From Methanosarcinaceae archaeon (lineage in GTDB: Archaea; Halobacteriota; Methanosarcinia; Methanosarcinales; Methanosarcinaceae): a stretch of DNA of 15,239 nucleotides. The first letter of the stretch is position 1; every line of letters starts with the position of its first letter. Both the position numbers and the translations under genes were made by a program. Below the pieces are notes generated by a model that did not search any database, was not told the origin of the DNA, and was given only the letters and a program-made list of their open reading frames with translations. Shown here piece by piece: positions 1-6,805 of the stretch. Location of the stretch: the NCBI GenBank assembly GCA_028690255.1, contig JAQVBP010000069.1:1-15239 (forward strand), written 5' to 3'.

Positions 1-21
1 TAGCCACTTTAACTGAAAAGT

Positions 22-55
22 AGGCTCTGAAAGCCTCCCGGGTTTTTGAATTTTC
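22..55 (+). terminator. weak hairpin with T-rich tail, possible end of upstream unit
   Basis: A short inverted repeat (AGGCT at 22-26, AGCCT at 32-36) is followed by GGG and a T-rich stretch to about 55. No gene is visible in bases 1-264, so this may be the tail of a transcription unit lying left of the window. The stem is only 5 bp and the T-run is broken, so the call is tentative. Confidence 0.25.
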
Positions 56-99
56 GAATTCATAAGAAATGGGATGTAAATTATCAAAATCAAACTTAA

Positions 100-163
100 T
101 AACTAACTAACTAACCAACCAACTAACCAACCAACTAACCAACTAACTAACTAACCAACTAAC
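100..163 (+). repeat. tetranucleotide repeat, 16 YAAC units
   Basis: Sixteen consecutive 4-nt units are either TAAC or CAAC; only the first base varies. They sit inside a stretch with no G at all from 77 to 184, in the presumed leader of the rps17e-dapA-dapB unit. On the sense strand the RNA would be almost incapable of base pairing. Simple-sequence tracts like this can change length by slippage. No function is known to me. Confidence 0.9.
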
Positions 164-180
164 TAATACTTACTACTAAC

Positions 181-208
181 TAAAGGCCTTACCTGACCGG
201 GGCCTTTA
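181..208 (+). promoter_or_regulatory. hairpin in the rps17e leader
   Basis: A perfect 8-bp inverted repeat (TAAAGGCC at 181-188, GGCCTTTA at 201-208) has a 12-nt loop and directly follows the G-free repeat tract, 57 nt before the rps17e start. No T-run follows, so it is not a classic terminator. It could be a leader structure or a transcript-processing site. Confidence 0.45.
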
Positions 209-264
209 ACAAATCATAACCAAGCAATTCAATTTACAACTAAACAATTAAAGAGGAGATTTCT

Positions 265-462
265 ATGGGAAATATTAGACATACCAACATCAAGAGAACC
301 GCATTCCGCCTGATCGAAAACTACGGGGAAGTCTTTACCGGAGACTTTGAAACCAACAAGGCCCTTGTAACCAAATATACAACCATCGAGAGTAAAGTCA
401 TAAGAAACAGAGTAGCAGGATACGTCTCAAGAAAGGTCGCCCGCGCAAAACCCCTCAGGTAA
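265..462 (+). CDS. rps17e: 30S ribosomal protein S17e (eS17)
   Basis: This 65-residue protein belongs to the archaeal/eukaryotic small-subunit ribosomal family eS17, which has no bacterial counterpart, and would be part of the cytoplasmic 30S subunit. The family signature is the stretch around residues 30-56, including NKALVTKYTTIESKVIRNRV and then AGYVSRKVAR. The product is strongly basic and close to the usual archaeal length of about 62-67 residues. The ATG is preceded by a good Shine-Dalgarno site (GAGGAG, about 252-258). The stop lies 37 nt before dapA, so co-transcription with the lysine genes is likely. The leader is unusual: a G-free YAAC repeat followed by a hairpin. Confidence 0.95.
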   Translation: MGNIRHTNIKRTAFRLIENYGEVFTGDFETNKALVTKYTTIESKVIRNRVAGYVSRKVARAKPLR

Positions 463-499
463 ACAGTTCTGCAACAAGAAGAACTCAGGTGGGGATCTA

Positions 500-1375
500 A
501 TGTTTCAAGGAGCAATGCCGGCCCTGATCACCCCTTTCACAAAAGATGACAGGGTTGACAGGGAAGGCTTTGAGAGAAATATCGAATTTGTCGAAAAAGG
601 CGGAGTTTCCGGAATTGTCCCCTGCGGGACGACCGGGGAATCCGCAACCCTTTCCGTGGCCGAACACGGAGAAGTAATCGACATCGCAGTAAACTGTGCA
701 AAGGTGCCGGTAATTGCGGGAACAGGCTCAAACAACACAGGAGAAGCCCTCCTGTTCACCAAACATGCCGCAGACGCCGGGGTAGACGGGGTCCTCCTGA
801 TTTCCCCTTACTACAACAAACCGAACCCTGCGGGCCTGATAGCGCATTTTACCAAAATCGCAACCGCCGTGGACGTCCCGATTATCCTCTATAACGTCCC
901 ATCCCGGACCGGGCAGGACATGTCCGTAGAGGTAATTGCCGAACTTGCGAAAATCGAGAACATCGTCGGGATCAAGGAAGCAAGCGGCAGTGTGGACAAG
1001 GTAACCCGGATCCTGGAGAACACCGTGGATGAAGACTTCGTGGTGCTCTCGGGAGAAGACGGCCTGACGCTTCCCATCCTATCGGTGGGAGGAAAAGGTG
1101 TCATTTCGGTTGCCGCAAACATCGTGCCCGAGAGGATGTCGAAACTTGTGGAAGCCGGCCTTAAAGGAGACCTGGAAACCGCAAGAAAACTTCACTACGA
1201 ACTCGCACCCCTGATCCGAGCTCTTTTCTCCGAAACAAATCCGGTCCCCGTAAAAAAGGCCGCCGAGCTTATCGGGCTTGCGAGCGGACACCTGAGACTC
1301 CCTCTTGCTCCCCTGGCTGACGCTAACACTGAAAAGCTTGCGGAAGAACTCAGAAAACTGGGGGTTCTTGAATGA
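500..1375 (+). CDS. dapA: 4-hydroxy-tetrahydrodipicolinate synthase DapA
   Basis: DapA condenses pyruvate with aspartate-4-semialdehyde, the first step committed to lysine/diaminopimelate. The 291-residue length is normal for this class I aldolase (TIM barrel, usually a homotetramer, cytoplasmic). Visible motifs are CGTTGES at 42-48 with the active-site threonines T44/T45, SPYYNKP at 102-108, ILYNVPSRTG with catalytic Y131 and R136, and GIKEASG with the Schiff-base lysine K159. The ATG at 500 has a purine-rich site (AGGTGGGG) 6-7 nt upstream, and the start MFQGAMPALITPF is typical. The gene follows rps17e by 37 nt and overlaps dapB by 4 nt (ATGA), which implies translational coupling. No damaged catalytic residue was seen. 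Confidence 0.97.
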   Translation: MFQGAMPALITPFTKDDRVDREGFERNIEFVEKGGVSGIVPCGTTGESATLSVAEHGEVIDIAVNCAKVPVIAGTGSNNTGEALLFTKHAADAGVDGVLLISPYYNKPNPAGLIAHFTKIATAVDVPIILYNVPSRTGQDMSVEVIAELAKIENIVGIKEASGSVDKVTRILENTVDEDFVVLSGEDGLTLPILSVGGKGVISVAANIVPERMSKLVEAGLKGDLETARKLHYELAPLIRALFSETNPVPVKKAAELIGLASGHLRLPLAPLADANTEKLAEELRKLGVLE

Positions 1376-2163
1376 TCAACGCAGCCGTAATAGGAGCCTG
1401 CGGGCGCATGGGAGCCCTGATTGTGGAAACTATCACAACCTCCCCCGACCTGCAGCTTTCCGCAGCCTTTGACCTCACCAACGTGGGCAAAGACGCCGGG
1501 GAAATGGCCCGCATAGCCCCTCTCGGAATCGAGGTCTCGGACGTCAAGGACCTTGAACGCGTCCTTAAAAAGACCGATACCGATGTCCTGATAGATTTTA
1601 CCGTCGCAGGCGCAACCGTGGTTAACGCCCCCGTAGTTGCAGGCTGCGGAGTCAACCTGATAATAGGGACAACCGGCCTCTCCCCGGAACAGCGGGCCGT
1701 AATCGACGGAGCGATCCTGGAAAACGGGGTAAAAGCCGTAATCTCCCCCAATTATTCCGTGGGTGTGAACGTCTTTTTCAAAATCATCCGGGAAGCTGCA
1801 AAGTACCTCTCGGACTACGACATCGAGATCATCGAGGCCCACCACAACCAGAAGAAGGACGCTCCAAGCGGGACCGCCCTTCGGGCCGCCGACGTGATCA
1901 GTGAAGCCGTTGGCGGCAAGGAATACGTCTACGGAAGAGAAGGCATCGCCCCCCGGGAAAAAGAGATTGGAATCCATGCCGTGCGCGGAGGAGACATCAC
2001 AGGGGACCACACAGTGCTCTTTGCAGGGAACTCCGAGCGGATCGAGATAAAACATACGGCCCACTCAAGAGAAATCTTTGTTAAAGGAGCAGTCCGTGCG
2101 GCCGCCTGGGTCTGCGCACAGGAGCCAGGAATCTATTCCATGGACGACGTACTCGGGCTTTAA
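1372..2163 (+). CDS. dapB: 4-hydroxy-tetrahydrodipicolinate reductase DapB
   Basis: DapB reduces the DapA product with NAD(P)H to tetrahydrodipicolinate. The 263 residues match the family length. The N-terminal Rossmann motif is GACGRMG (8-14), the cofactor-side motif is IGTTG (98-102), and the signature EAHHNQKKDAPSGTA (155-169) carries the catalytic histidines H157/H158 and K161, equivalent to E. coli H159/H160/K163. The C-terminal HTAHSREIFVKGA segment is also conserved. The ATG overlaps the dapA stop in an ATGA arrangement, so the two enzymes are probably co-translated. The unit appears to end at a hairpin plus T-tract 40-95 nt downstream. Confidence 0.97.
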   Translation: MINAAVIGACGRMGALIVETITTSPDLQLSAAFDLTNVGKDAGEMARIAPLGIEVSDVKDLERVLKKTDTDVLIDFTVAGATVVNAPVVAGCGVNLIIGTTGLSPEQRAVIDGAILENGVKAVISPNYSVGVNVFFKIIREAAKYLSDYDIEIIEAHHNQKKDAPSGTALRAADVISEAVGGKEYVYGREGIAPREKEIGIHAVRGGDITGDHTVLFAGNSERIEIKHTAHSREIFVKGAVRAAAWVCAQEPGIYSMDDVLGL

Positions 2164-2203
2164 TCAAAAAGCCTTAAATCAATAATTTTGAATAAACCGG
2201 CTT

Positions 2204-2256
2204 GGGCTGCCTAAATATCTGGCAGGCCCGGGTTCAAAGTTTTTTCTATTTTTTTT
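2204..2256 (+). terminator. intrinsic-type terminator after dapB
   Basis: GGGCTGCC (2204-2211) pairs with GGCAGGCCC (2221-2229) with one bulged G and a 9-nt loop. After about 10 nt comes a T-rich run (2240-2256). This fits U-tract-dependent archaeal termination of the rps17e-dapAB transcript. The rest of 2164-2413 holds no convincing gene. Confidence 0.6.
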
Positions 2257-2413
2257 CGACAATGACTTCCTAAAAAACAAAATCCGGAAAACAGCCAAAA
2301 AACAGATATTACAAACCGGAAAGGAATCCGTACAAAAAAAACCGAAAATCCCCTTTTTACTGAAAATTTTCATAGTGGGGAGTCTTTCCGCTGTTTTTAC
2401 GACAGTTATAAAA

Positions 2414-2938
2414 TTATTCTCCTTTACTGAAAACGAATCCGGAACTCAGGTTTTCAACCCTGTCCGCAAGGAGCACATCCCCTTTTATACCGAACTTTTT
2501 TCCTCCGCCCCATTCCCCAGTTATTTTGAGCCGGTCGGCTTTTGAGACAAGGCAGGCCCCGTGATACAGGACAATTGCCTTTCCTCCCTCATACGTTATG
2601 GGAAATACACTCTCATGTATACCGAAGCCCCTGCCAATCACAATAAAAAGAGGCACCCCGAAGAAAAAACCCGGCTTTTCGTAAACTCTTGAATCGGCCA
2701 GAGCCTCGCATTCGGGCGCTGAAAATTCAGCCACTTCTTCCCCACCTTTATCAAACCGGGAAGAAGAGTCCGCAGGCAGCAGAAAAAGAAACAGCACGAC
2801 CGCAATAGACAGAATCATAGCCGCTGCAATAATCCCCCCGAGGAGCTGACTCATAAAATAAGAGTATACCAGAGTGATTAGAATCAGAATGACCGCTGTA
2901 CCGGCTGTGAAATAAAAAATTCCTGATTTTCTGATCAT
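2414..2938 (-). CDS. hypothetical two-TM membrane protein with a C-terminal beta-rich domain
   Basis: I do not recognise a family. The 174-residue protein has two hydrophobic segments near the N-terminus (about 8-29 and 33-54), then a short charged linker, then a soluble domain of about 110 residues rich in beta-type stretches (for example residues 119-165, with a GGGKKFGIKGD loop). The ATG at 2938 has a strong Shine-Dalgarno site (GGAGGAAGG) just upstream. The gene lies 112 nt downstream of the tandem exported-protein pair on the same strand, so it may be the last gene of that unit, although the gap would also fit its own promoter. An OB-like fold for the soluble part is possible but is a guess. 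Confidence 0.7.
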   Translation of the reverse strand: MIRKSGIFYFTAGTAVILILITLVYSYFMSQLLGGIIAAAMILSIAVVLFLFLLPADSSSRFDKGGEEVAEFSAPECEALADSRVYEKPGFFFGVPLFIVIGRGFGIHESVFPITYEGGKAIVLYHGACLVSKADRLKITGEWGGGKKFGIKGDVLLADRVENLSSGFVFSKGE

Positions 2939-3050
2939 TTCCTTCCTCCTGATAAAAGTATGGCTGAATAGTTACCTTTTGTTTTACTTTATTCTTTTGA
3001 ACCCTGTCAGAAAGGGGCCATTTCCAGAAAGAATTTACCGGAAAGTTTTT

Positions 3051-3842
3051 TCAGCCAGGGGAGTTTTCCTCCACATATTCAACATATAGAGCCTTATCCA
3101 GGTCTTCTTCAAGAAGAACGATTATGTTATTGGGAGCTCCGGCTTCCGAATTATTTTCGTTTTTCCAGGAAATATTTCGCATTGATTCGACACTTCCTGC
3201 CCCGAATAATCCGTTTTTTTCCTCTTTTATTGTGGCTTTGCAGGCTTCAGACCAGGCAAACATAATCTGGCACCAGGGGTCCTTGCTCTCAAACTCGATC
3301 CGATCCAGAGGGACGACTTTTCCTTTTTCGAACAGATACACAGCGTAACCGGACTGCCCTCCATATTTTGTGCTCCCGGCAGAGGAACCAGCCAGGATCA
3401 GCAGGTCCTGAGGAGTATTGAAATTAAGGGAAGAGTTCCCTGTTCCGGAACCGATCCCCGAAAAAACAGTTTCTACCACTTTGAGGACAGCCAGGGGATG
3501 AATACTTTCCGGAAAAGCCCCATTCAGTTTTGATTCACACCAGCCAACTTTACCATTTTCATCCACCCTCACCTGGAAAGATCCCCATTTACCGTCCTTT
3601 ATTCCCCTGAATTCCAGAAGGGCGTGGCCCATGGTTCCGGAATCCTGCACATAGATTACCAGCTGATCAAGGACTGCGGTCTCATTTTCAATTCCTGTCT
3701 CTTCAACCGCAATCCCCCAGAATTCCAAAAGTAAAAGCTCATCGGCTGTTGAGATCAGGTAAACCTCTGAATCGGTATCAAGGTAACCTGAAACCAGAAA
3801 GGCTGCAAAAAGCAGAGCCATTATAAATATAATTTTTTTCAA
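3051..3842 (-). CDS. hypothetical exported protein, paralog of its upstream neighbour
   Basis: The family is not recognised. The 263-residue protein starts with a short basic region (MKK) and a hydrophobic segment to about residue 19, consistent with a signal peptide or N-terminal anchor. The body aligns with the adjacent gene at 3839-4606: FWGIAVEETGIENETAV, then LLEFRG, then a short VRV/VGW stretch, IHPLAVLK, and KGKVVPLDRIEF...DPW all have counterparts there. The start is a TTG overlapping the upstream TGA, with a GGTGGG ribosome site 6 nt before it. The next ATG, at 3821, would remove the basic n-region, so TTG is preferred. There is no lipobox cysteine, unlike its paralog. The C-terminus is acidic. 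Confidence 0.7.
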   Translation of the reverse strand: MKKIIFIMALLFAAFLVSGYLDTDSEVYLISTADELLLLEFWGIAVEETGIENETAVLDQLVIYVQDSGTMGHALLEFRGIKDGKWGSFQVRVDENGKVGWCESKLNGAFPESIHPLAVLKVVETVFSGIGSGTGNSSLNFNTPQDLLILAGSSAGSTKYGGQSGYAVYLFEKGKVVPLDRIEFESKDPWCQIMFAWSEACKATIKEEKNGLFGAGSVESMRNISWKNENNSEAGAPNNIIVLLEEDLDKALYVEYVEENSPG

Positions 3843-4606
3843 TTATTTCCCACCTGGTTAGTTTGTAAGGGATTGAAGATTACTGTTTTATTCTTTTCTC
3901 TGTATACGACCATTTCAGCCTTCGAAAGAGCCTCTTCCGTAAAGACAGTAAAACAGGGAGCCTCCTTCCCCGGCAAAAAGATGATGTCACTTTCCCCCGG
4001 CGTTTTGTTTTCCTTTATCTGAACATTATGGTACTTTCTCTTACAGATAGTGATAGGATACCAGGGGTTTGCACCCGATAAACGAACCATTTCCAGAGGG
4101 ATAAGACCCCCGTTCTTAAGCACGAAAAGGTTATTATTGAGCCTCCCTTCATAGCTGACATCCCCTGTCATGCCGTTAAGCTCAATATCGAGCCCTTCTT
4201 CTCCAAAAGTAAGTTCCCTGAGCCTGATTTCTTCAAGCCCCCTCAAAAGCTCCAGCGGATGAGGTGTTTCCCGGAAGCTATCGGTACTTTCCCCGGAATG
4301 CCAGCTTACGGTCCCCTGGCTGTTCATCTCCACCCGGTAAAAATTCCTGCGGTCTTCCTGCTCTCCCCAAAATTTCAGCAAAATATGTTCAGGAGAACCC
4401 TGAGACCCGACCCTGATCTTTAAATCGCTGAAGACTGCGGTCTCATTTTCAACAGCTGTTTCATTAACCGTAAGGTCCCAGAGCCCGGAGAGCGGAAGTT
4501 CATAAGGCTCAGGCCTCAGGACCACGGCCTCGTGGGTTTTTTCGGTACAGCCCGTGCATATAAAGAAAGCTGAAAGCAAAAGAATTACTGCAATTTGCGT
4601 TCTCAT
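3839..4606 (-). CDS. hypothetical lipoprotein-like exported protein, tandem paralog
   Basis: The family is not recognised. With the ATG at 4606 the product is 255 residues: a hydrophobic signal (about 5-18) ends in ICTGC with a cysteine at 20, which suggests lipid modification, although the -3 position is Cys rather than the usual Leu/Val. An in-frame TTG at 4624 would add six residues; the ATG is preferred because GGAGGG sits 5 nt upstream of it. The body shares the WDLTVNETAVENETAV, ILLKFWG, HPLELLRGLEE and LIPLEMVRLSGANPW segments with the neighbouring 3051-3842 product, so the two arose by tandem duplication. The stop overlaps the TTG start of that paralog, indicating coupled translation. 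It is likely exposed on the cell surface. Confidence 0.72.
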   Translation of the reverse strand: MRTQIAVILLLSAFFICTGCTEKTHEAVVLRPEPYELPLSGLWDLTVNETAVENETAVFSDLKIRVGSQGSPEHILLKFWGEQEDRRNFYRVEMNSQGTVSWHSGESTDSFRETPHPLELLRGLEEIRLRELTFGEEGLDIELNGMTGDVSYEGRLNNNLFVLKNGGLIPLEMVRLSGANPWYPITICKRKYHNVQIKENKTPGESDIIFLPGKEAPCFTVFTEEALSKAEMVVYREKNKTVIFNPLQTNQVGNN

Positions 4607-4620
4607 CAGATCCCTCCGGT

Positions 4621-5037
4621 TCAAACAGAAATCTCCCCTATGGAAAGAGGCCGGCCTTCCGCATAATCAGCATAGAGCTCGACGTCAACCGTATTCCAGG
4701 GCTGTATATTCGTACTGTAAGTTTCCTCGAACTGCCCGTCGAGCGTGAACCGGAAGTTATAATCCACTATTTCAAAGCCCGGCACCCGGAACCTGAAGGA
4801 CTTGGGCCGGTAAATTACCCCCCCGGCTGCAAGTTCGTAGCTTTCGTTAAGCACGGAATTGTACTCCGAATCAAAAACCTCAACCCTTAGTTCATGGGCT
4901 TCGGAATCGTGGTTCCGGACAGTAAAAAGCGGGGTTGGCGGTCCGGCTATAAAATACGGGACGGCTATAAACAGCACTGTCAGCAGCAATAAAAGAACAG
5001 TTGAACCGATGAGAACTTTCTTCCTTATATTCTTCAT
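4621..5037 (-). CDS. hypothetical membrane-anchored beta-rich small protein
   Basis: No family is recognised. The product of 138 residues has a basic N-terminus (MKNIRKK), one strong transmembrane segment (8-31) and an outside domain of about 105 residues with alternating beta-type stretches (FTVRNHDSEAHELRVEVFD, later FRFTLDGQFEETYSTN), reminiscent of an Ig-like or fibronectin-like sandwich. The start at 5037 is chosen because TGGAGG lies 7 nt upstream and the TM segment follows at once; an open frame reaching to 5241 would only add non-hydrophobic residues. The first 146 nt overlap, in another frame, the annotated end of the upstream NosD-like gene. The stop is 14 nt before the next gene. 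Confidence 0.72.
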   Translation of the reverse strand: MKNIRKKVLIGSTVLLLLLTVLFIAVPYFIAGPPTPLFTVRNHDSEAHELRVEVFDSEYNSVLNESYELAAGGVIYRPKSFRFRVPGFEIVDYNFRFTLDGQFEETYSTNIQPWNTVDVELYADYAEGRPLSIGEISV

Positions 5038-6193
5038 AGCATACCTCCAGTAAACTTGAAAACAGAGTACTCGATGGCCCGACCCGGATTTTGGAAATGA
5101 TGATATTTGCAAAATCTTTGAAATATAGGTCTGGCAGATTTGCAGATAAAAAAGGCCTTTTGTAAGCTTGTCTGAGGTCATTACCTTCCAGGGTATTGTT
5201 TTCGGAGGCATTTTCCCGGATTCCGGCCTGCCTCTCATCAAAGTTCCGGCTCCAGCTCAACAATTTATGGTTTAAGAAAAAGAGTTCAGGGCCAAGCCTG
5301 CCGTTTATGCATACAGTGTTGTTGCAAAGAAGGTTCCTGTCCGAGAAATTCAGATCTATGCCCCTGCGGCTGTTCCGGATAGAGTTGCCTTTCAATTCGT
5401 TCCCGCAGGCCCTCTGCAGCAGAATAGCAGAAAAGGCGGCGTCCCGGACCGTGTTGTTTTCCAGCAGGTTGCCTTCGGCCTGCTCAAGCCGGATACCGTA
5501 GCTGTTGTTACGTTCCGCTGTGTTATTCCTGAGGATGCAGGCTTCCGAATTTTTCAGGTAAACAGCACAGGTATTGTCCCTGAAAACGTTGTCCGTAAGC
5601 TTACAGATACTGACCCCATCGAGAAAAATGCCGGAACTATTTTCAGGATAGATACACCCATTTGCCCCTTCCACAGTAAACCCTCTGATCTCCACGTTTT
5701 TACACGTCACATGGAAAACGGGAGCATTGGGGTCTTTTGCCCTGATTACCGTGTCTTCCGGGTTTCCGGACTCAGCCCGGAGCCTCACCTGGGAATCCAC
5801 AACAAGGTTTTCAGTATAGGTACCCGGGGCAACAAGAATCACTTCTCCGGCAAGAGCATTCTCCAGGGCCTCCTCGATTGTCCGGAAGGTCCCGTTTCCG
5901 CTTCCGTCTACCTTTACGGTTAAGGGAGGCCAGCCGAAACTTTTAAAAATTTCACCCCCGAAAATTGCACCCTCTTCGAAAATTACACCCTCTTCACTGG
6001 AAAAAACCACTCCCGCAGGCAAGGCTGCGGATTCGCAGGCTTCAACTGCACTTACATCGGATTCTTCTGAATTGAAGTTTTCAGGAGAATGTAAGGAAAT
6101 TTCGAAATCCCCCGTGCAGGCTGCAGGAACGGCTGTAAAAAAGAGCATAATAATTAGCAAAATCCCTGCTTTCAGACTTTTGTTCAGCTTCAT
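4892..6193 (-). CDS. secreted NosD-like right-handed beta-helix protein (short)
   Basis: The 433-residue product has a signal sequence (basic n-region, hydrophobic 10-22, AVPAAC at 21-26, possibly a lipobox). A low-complexity acidic linker runs to about 88. A VDGSGNGTFRTIEEALENAL start (95-114) and APGTYTENL (122-130) open a right-handed parallel beta-helix, followed by NosD-type repeats (GIFLDGVSICKLTDNVF, AVYLKNSEACILRNNT, GIRLEQAEGNLLENNT, AILLQRACGNELKGN, LNFSDRNLLCNN) to about 338. Such proteins are usually surface or carbohydrate-associated in archaea; the substrate is unknown. The ATG at 6193 has GGGG 5 nt upstream. The last ~50 residues lie inside the next gene in another frame and look unlike the repeats, so the true C-terminus is uncertain. 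Confidence 0.75.
   Translation of the reverse strand: MKLNKSLKAGILLIIMLFFTAVPAACTGDFEISLHSPENFNSEESDVSAVEACESAALPAGVVFSSEEGVIFEEGAIFGGEIFKSFGWPPLTVKVDGSGNGTFRTIEEALENALAGEVILVAPGTYTENLVVDSQVRLRAESGNPEDTVIRAKDPNAPVFHVTCKNVEIRGFTVEGANGCIYPENSSGIFLDGVSICKLTDNVFRDNTCAVYLKNSEACILRNNTAERNNSYGIRLEQAEGNLLENNTVRDAAFSAILLQRACGNELKGNSIRNSRRGIDLNFSDRNLLCNNTVCINGRLGPELFFLNHKLLSWSRNFDERQAGIRENASENNTLEGNDLRQAYKRPFLSANLPDLYFKDFANIIISKIRVGPSSTLFSSLLEVCYEEYKEESSHRFNCSFIAADSAVYSRPVFYSRTANPAFYCPEPRFRSP
5961..5996 (-). repeat. two 18-bp tandem repeats in the NosD-like linker
   Basis: Two adjacent 18-bp copies differ at only two positions and encode the duplicated EEGVIF / EEGAIF of the linker near residues 68-78. 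This is an in-frame duplication in a low-complexity linker. Confidence 0.7.
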
Positions 6194-6244
6194 CTTTTCC
6201 CCTTTGATTCACTGGCCTGAGGGCAAAGTTTGACGCCTCGGGCT

Positions 6245-6342
6245 CATTTATTTAAAAATTATAAATTCATGATTAATTTTTTACTTCCTTACAATATAAT
6301 TTATTTTAATATAACTTTTCTGGCCAGGTCATCAAACTATCA
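6245..6342 (-). promoter_or_regulatory. AT-rich promoter region with shared 33-nt element, upstream of the 6193 gene
   Basis: Read on the minus strand, a 33-nt element (6310-6342) with the palindrome CTGGCCAG (6320-6327) is followed by GAAAAG and a TATA-like TTATATTA. It matches 29 of 33 positions with 11665-11697. A second TATA-like stretch (TTTATAATTTTTAAAT) lies at about 6247-6264. Start of transcription near 6285 or 6225 would give a leader of roughly 30-90 nt for the NosD-like gene. The palindrome is a plausible operator. Confidence 0.5.
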
Positions 6343-6370
6343 GGCAACACGGAAGAGAAATGCGAGCCCT

Positions 6371-6805
6371 TCAGATCCCTGACGGGCAGGGTTCCGGGGC
6401 TTTCTGTCCGGCCCCTTCGCACAGGTACTGCCTGAACAAACCGGATATTATCGTCTGACTGGTCCGGGCTTTTCCGAAGCCCAGGATAATTATTTTTTCG
6501 GCTGCCGTATAGAACTTAATTTTCCGGCCTTTTTGGCTCCACCCGACCTCTGCAACCCGGATAAGGCCGGCTTCAAGCAGGGAATCAAGGTGGTAGTGGA
6601 GGGTGTTTAGCCTCAGGTCAAGTTTGCTTGAGAGTTCGCCTGCCGAGAGGCAGTTTTCACCAAGGGCCTCCAGCACCCTTATCGAGGTCTTACCGGAAAG
6701 GAGCCGGGTAATTTTTTGGGCATCCCCGGAAAAGGGAAGGATTATCAAGTTCTCCCCGGACTGTTCACACAGCTCACACAGCTCACACAGGTTTTTATCA
6801 GTCAT
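6371..6805 (-). CDS. ArsR-like winged-helix regulator with N-terminal CxxCxxC
   Basis: This 144-residue protein is a probable DNA-binding transcription regulator. Residues about 28-108 form an ArsR-type winged helix: ITRLLSGKTSIRVLEALGE, then LSAGELSSKLDLRLNTLHYHLDSLLEAGLIRV (recognition helix around 65-75) and a basic wing SQKGRKIKFYTAAEK. The N-terminus carries CELCELC (C7, C10, C13), built by 9-bp tandem repeats, which could bind metal. It is paralogous to the regulator at 11111-11479. The ATG overlaps the stop of the upstream membrane wHTH gene by 8 nt and is preceded by a GGGAAGGGA site, so the two are likely co-translated. The ligand is unknown. Confidence 0.85.
   Translation of the reverse strand: MTDKNLCELCELCEQSGENLIILPFSGDAQKITRLLSGKTSIRVLEALGENCLSAGELSSKLDLRLNTLHYHLDSLLEAGLIRVAEVGWSQKGRKIKFYTAAEKIIILGFGKARTSQTIISGLFRQYLCEGAGQKAPEPCPSGI
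6762..6788 (-). repeat. 9-bp tandem repeats encoding CEL triplets
   Basis: Two exact 9-bp copies (AGCTCACAC on the plus strand, 6771-6779 and 6780-6788) and a degenerate third at 6762-6770 produce the CELCELCEQ sequence of the wHTH protein. Confidence 0.8.

Noticed and set aside
100..163. CRISPR-like or origin-like repeat array
   Set aside because: The units are 4 nt long without spacers, so this is a simple-sequence tract.
1..264. tRNA or other structured RNA gene at the left edge
   Set aside because: No cloverleaf or T-loop pattern is present; only a short hairpin and the G-free tract are seen.
1195..2064. 289-residue minus-strand open frame across dapA/dapB
   Set aside because: It is the antisense shadow of two clear enzyme genes in a GC-rich coding region.
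2179..2373. 64-residue minus-strand open frame after dapB
   Set aside because: It lacks a ribosome site, overlaps the terminator region and reads as low-complexity F/K/S sequence without a recognisable family.
5038..5241. 68-residue N-terminal extension of the 138-residue membrane protein
   Set aside because: The internal ATG at 5037 has a strong ribosome site and begins a proper TM anchor; the extension lies inside the NosD-like gene and has no features.
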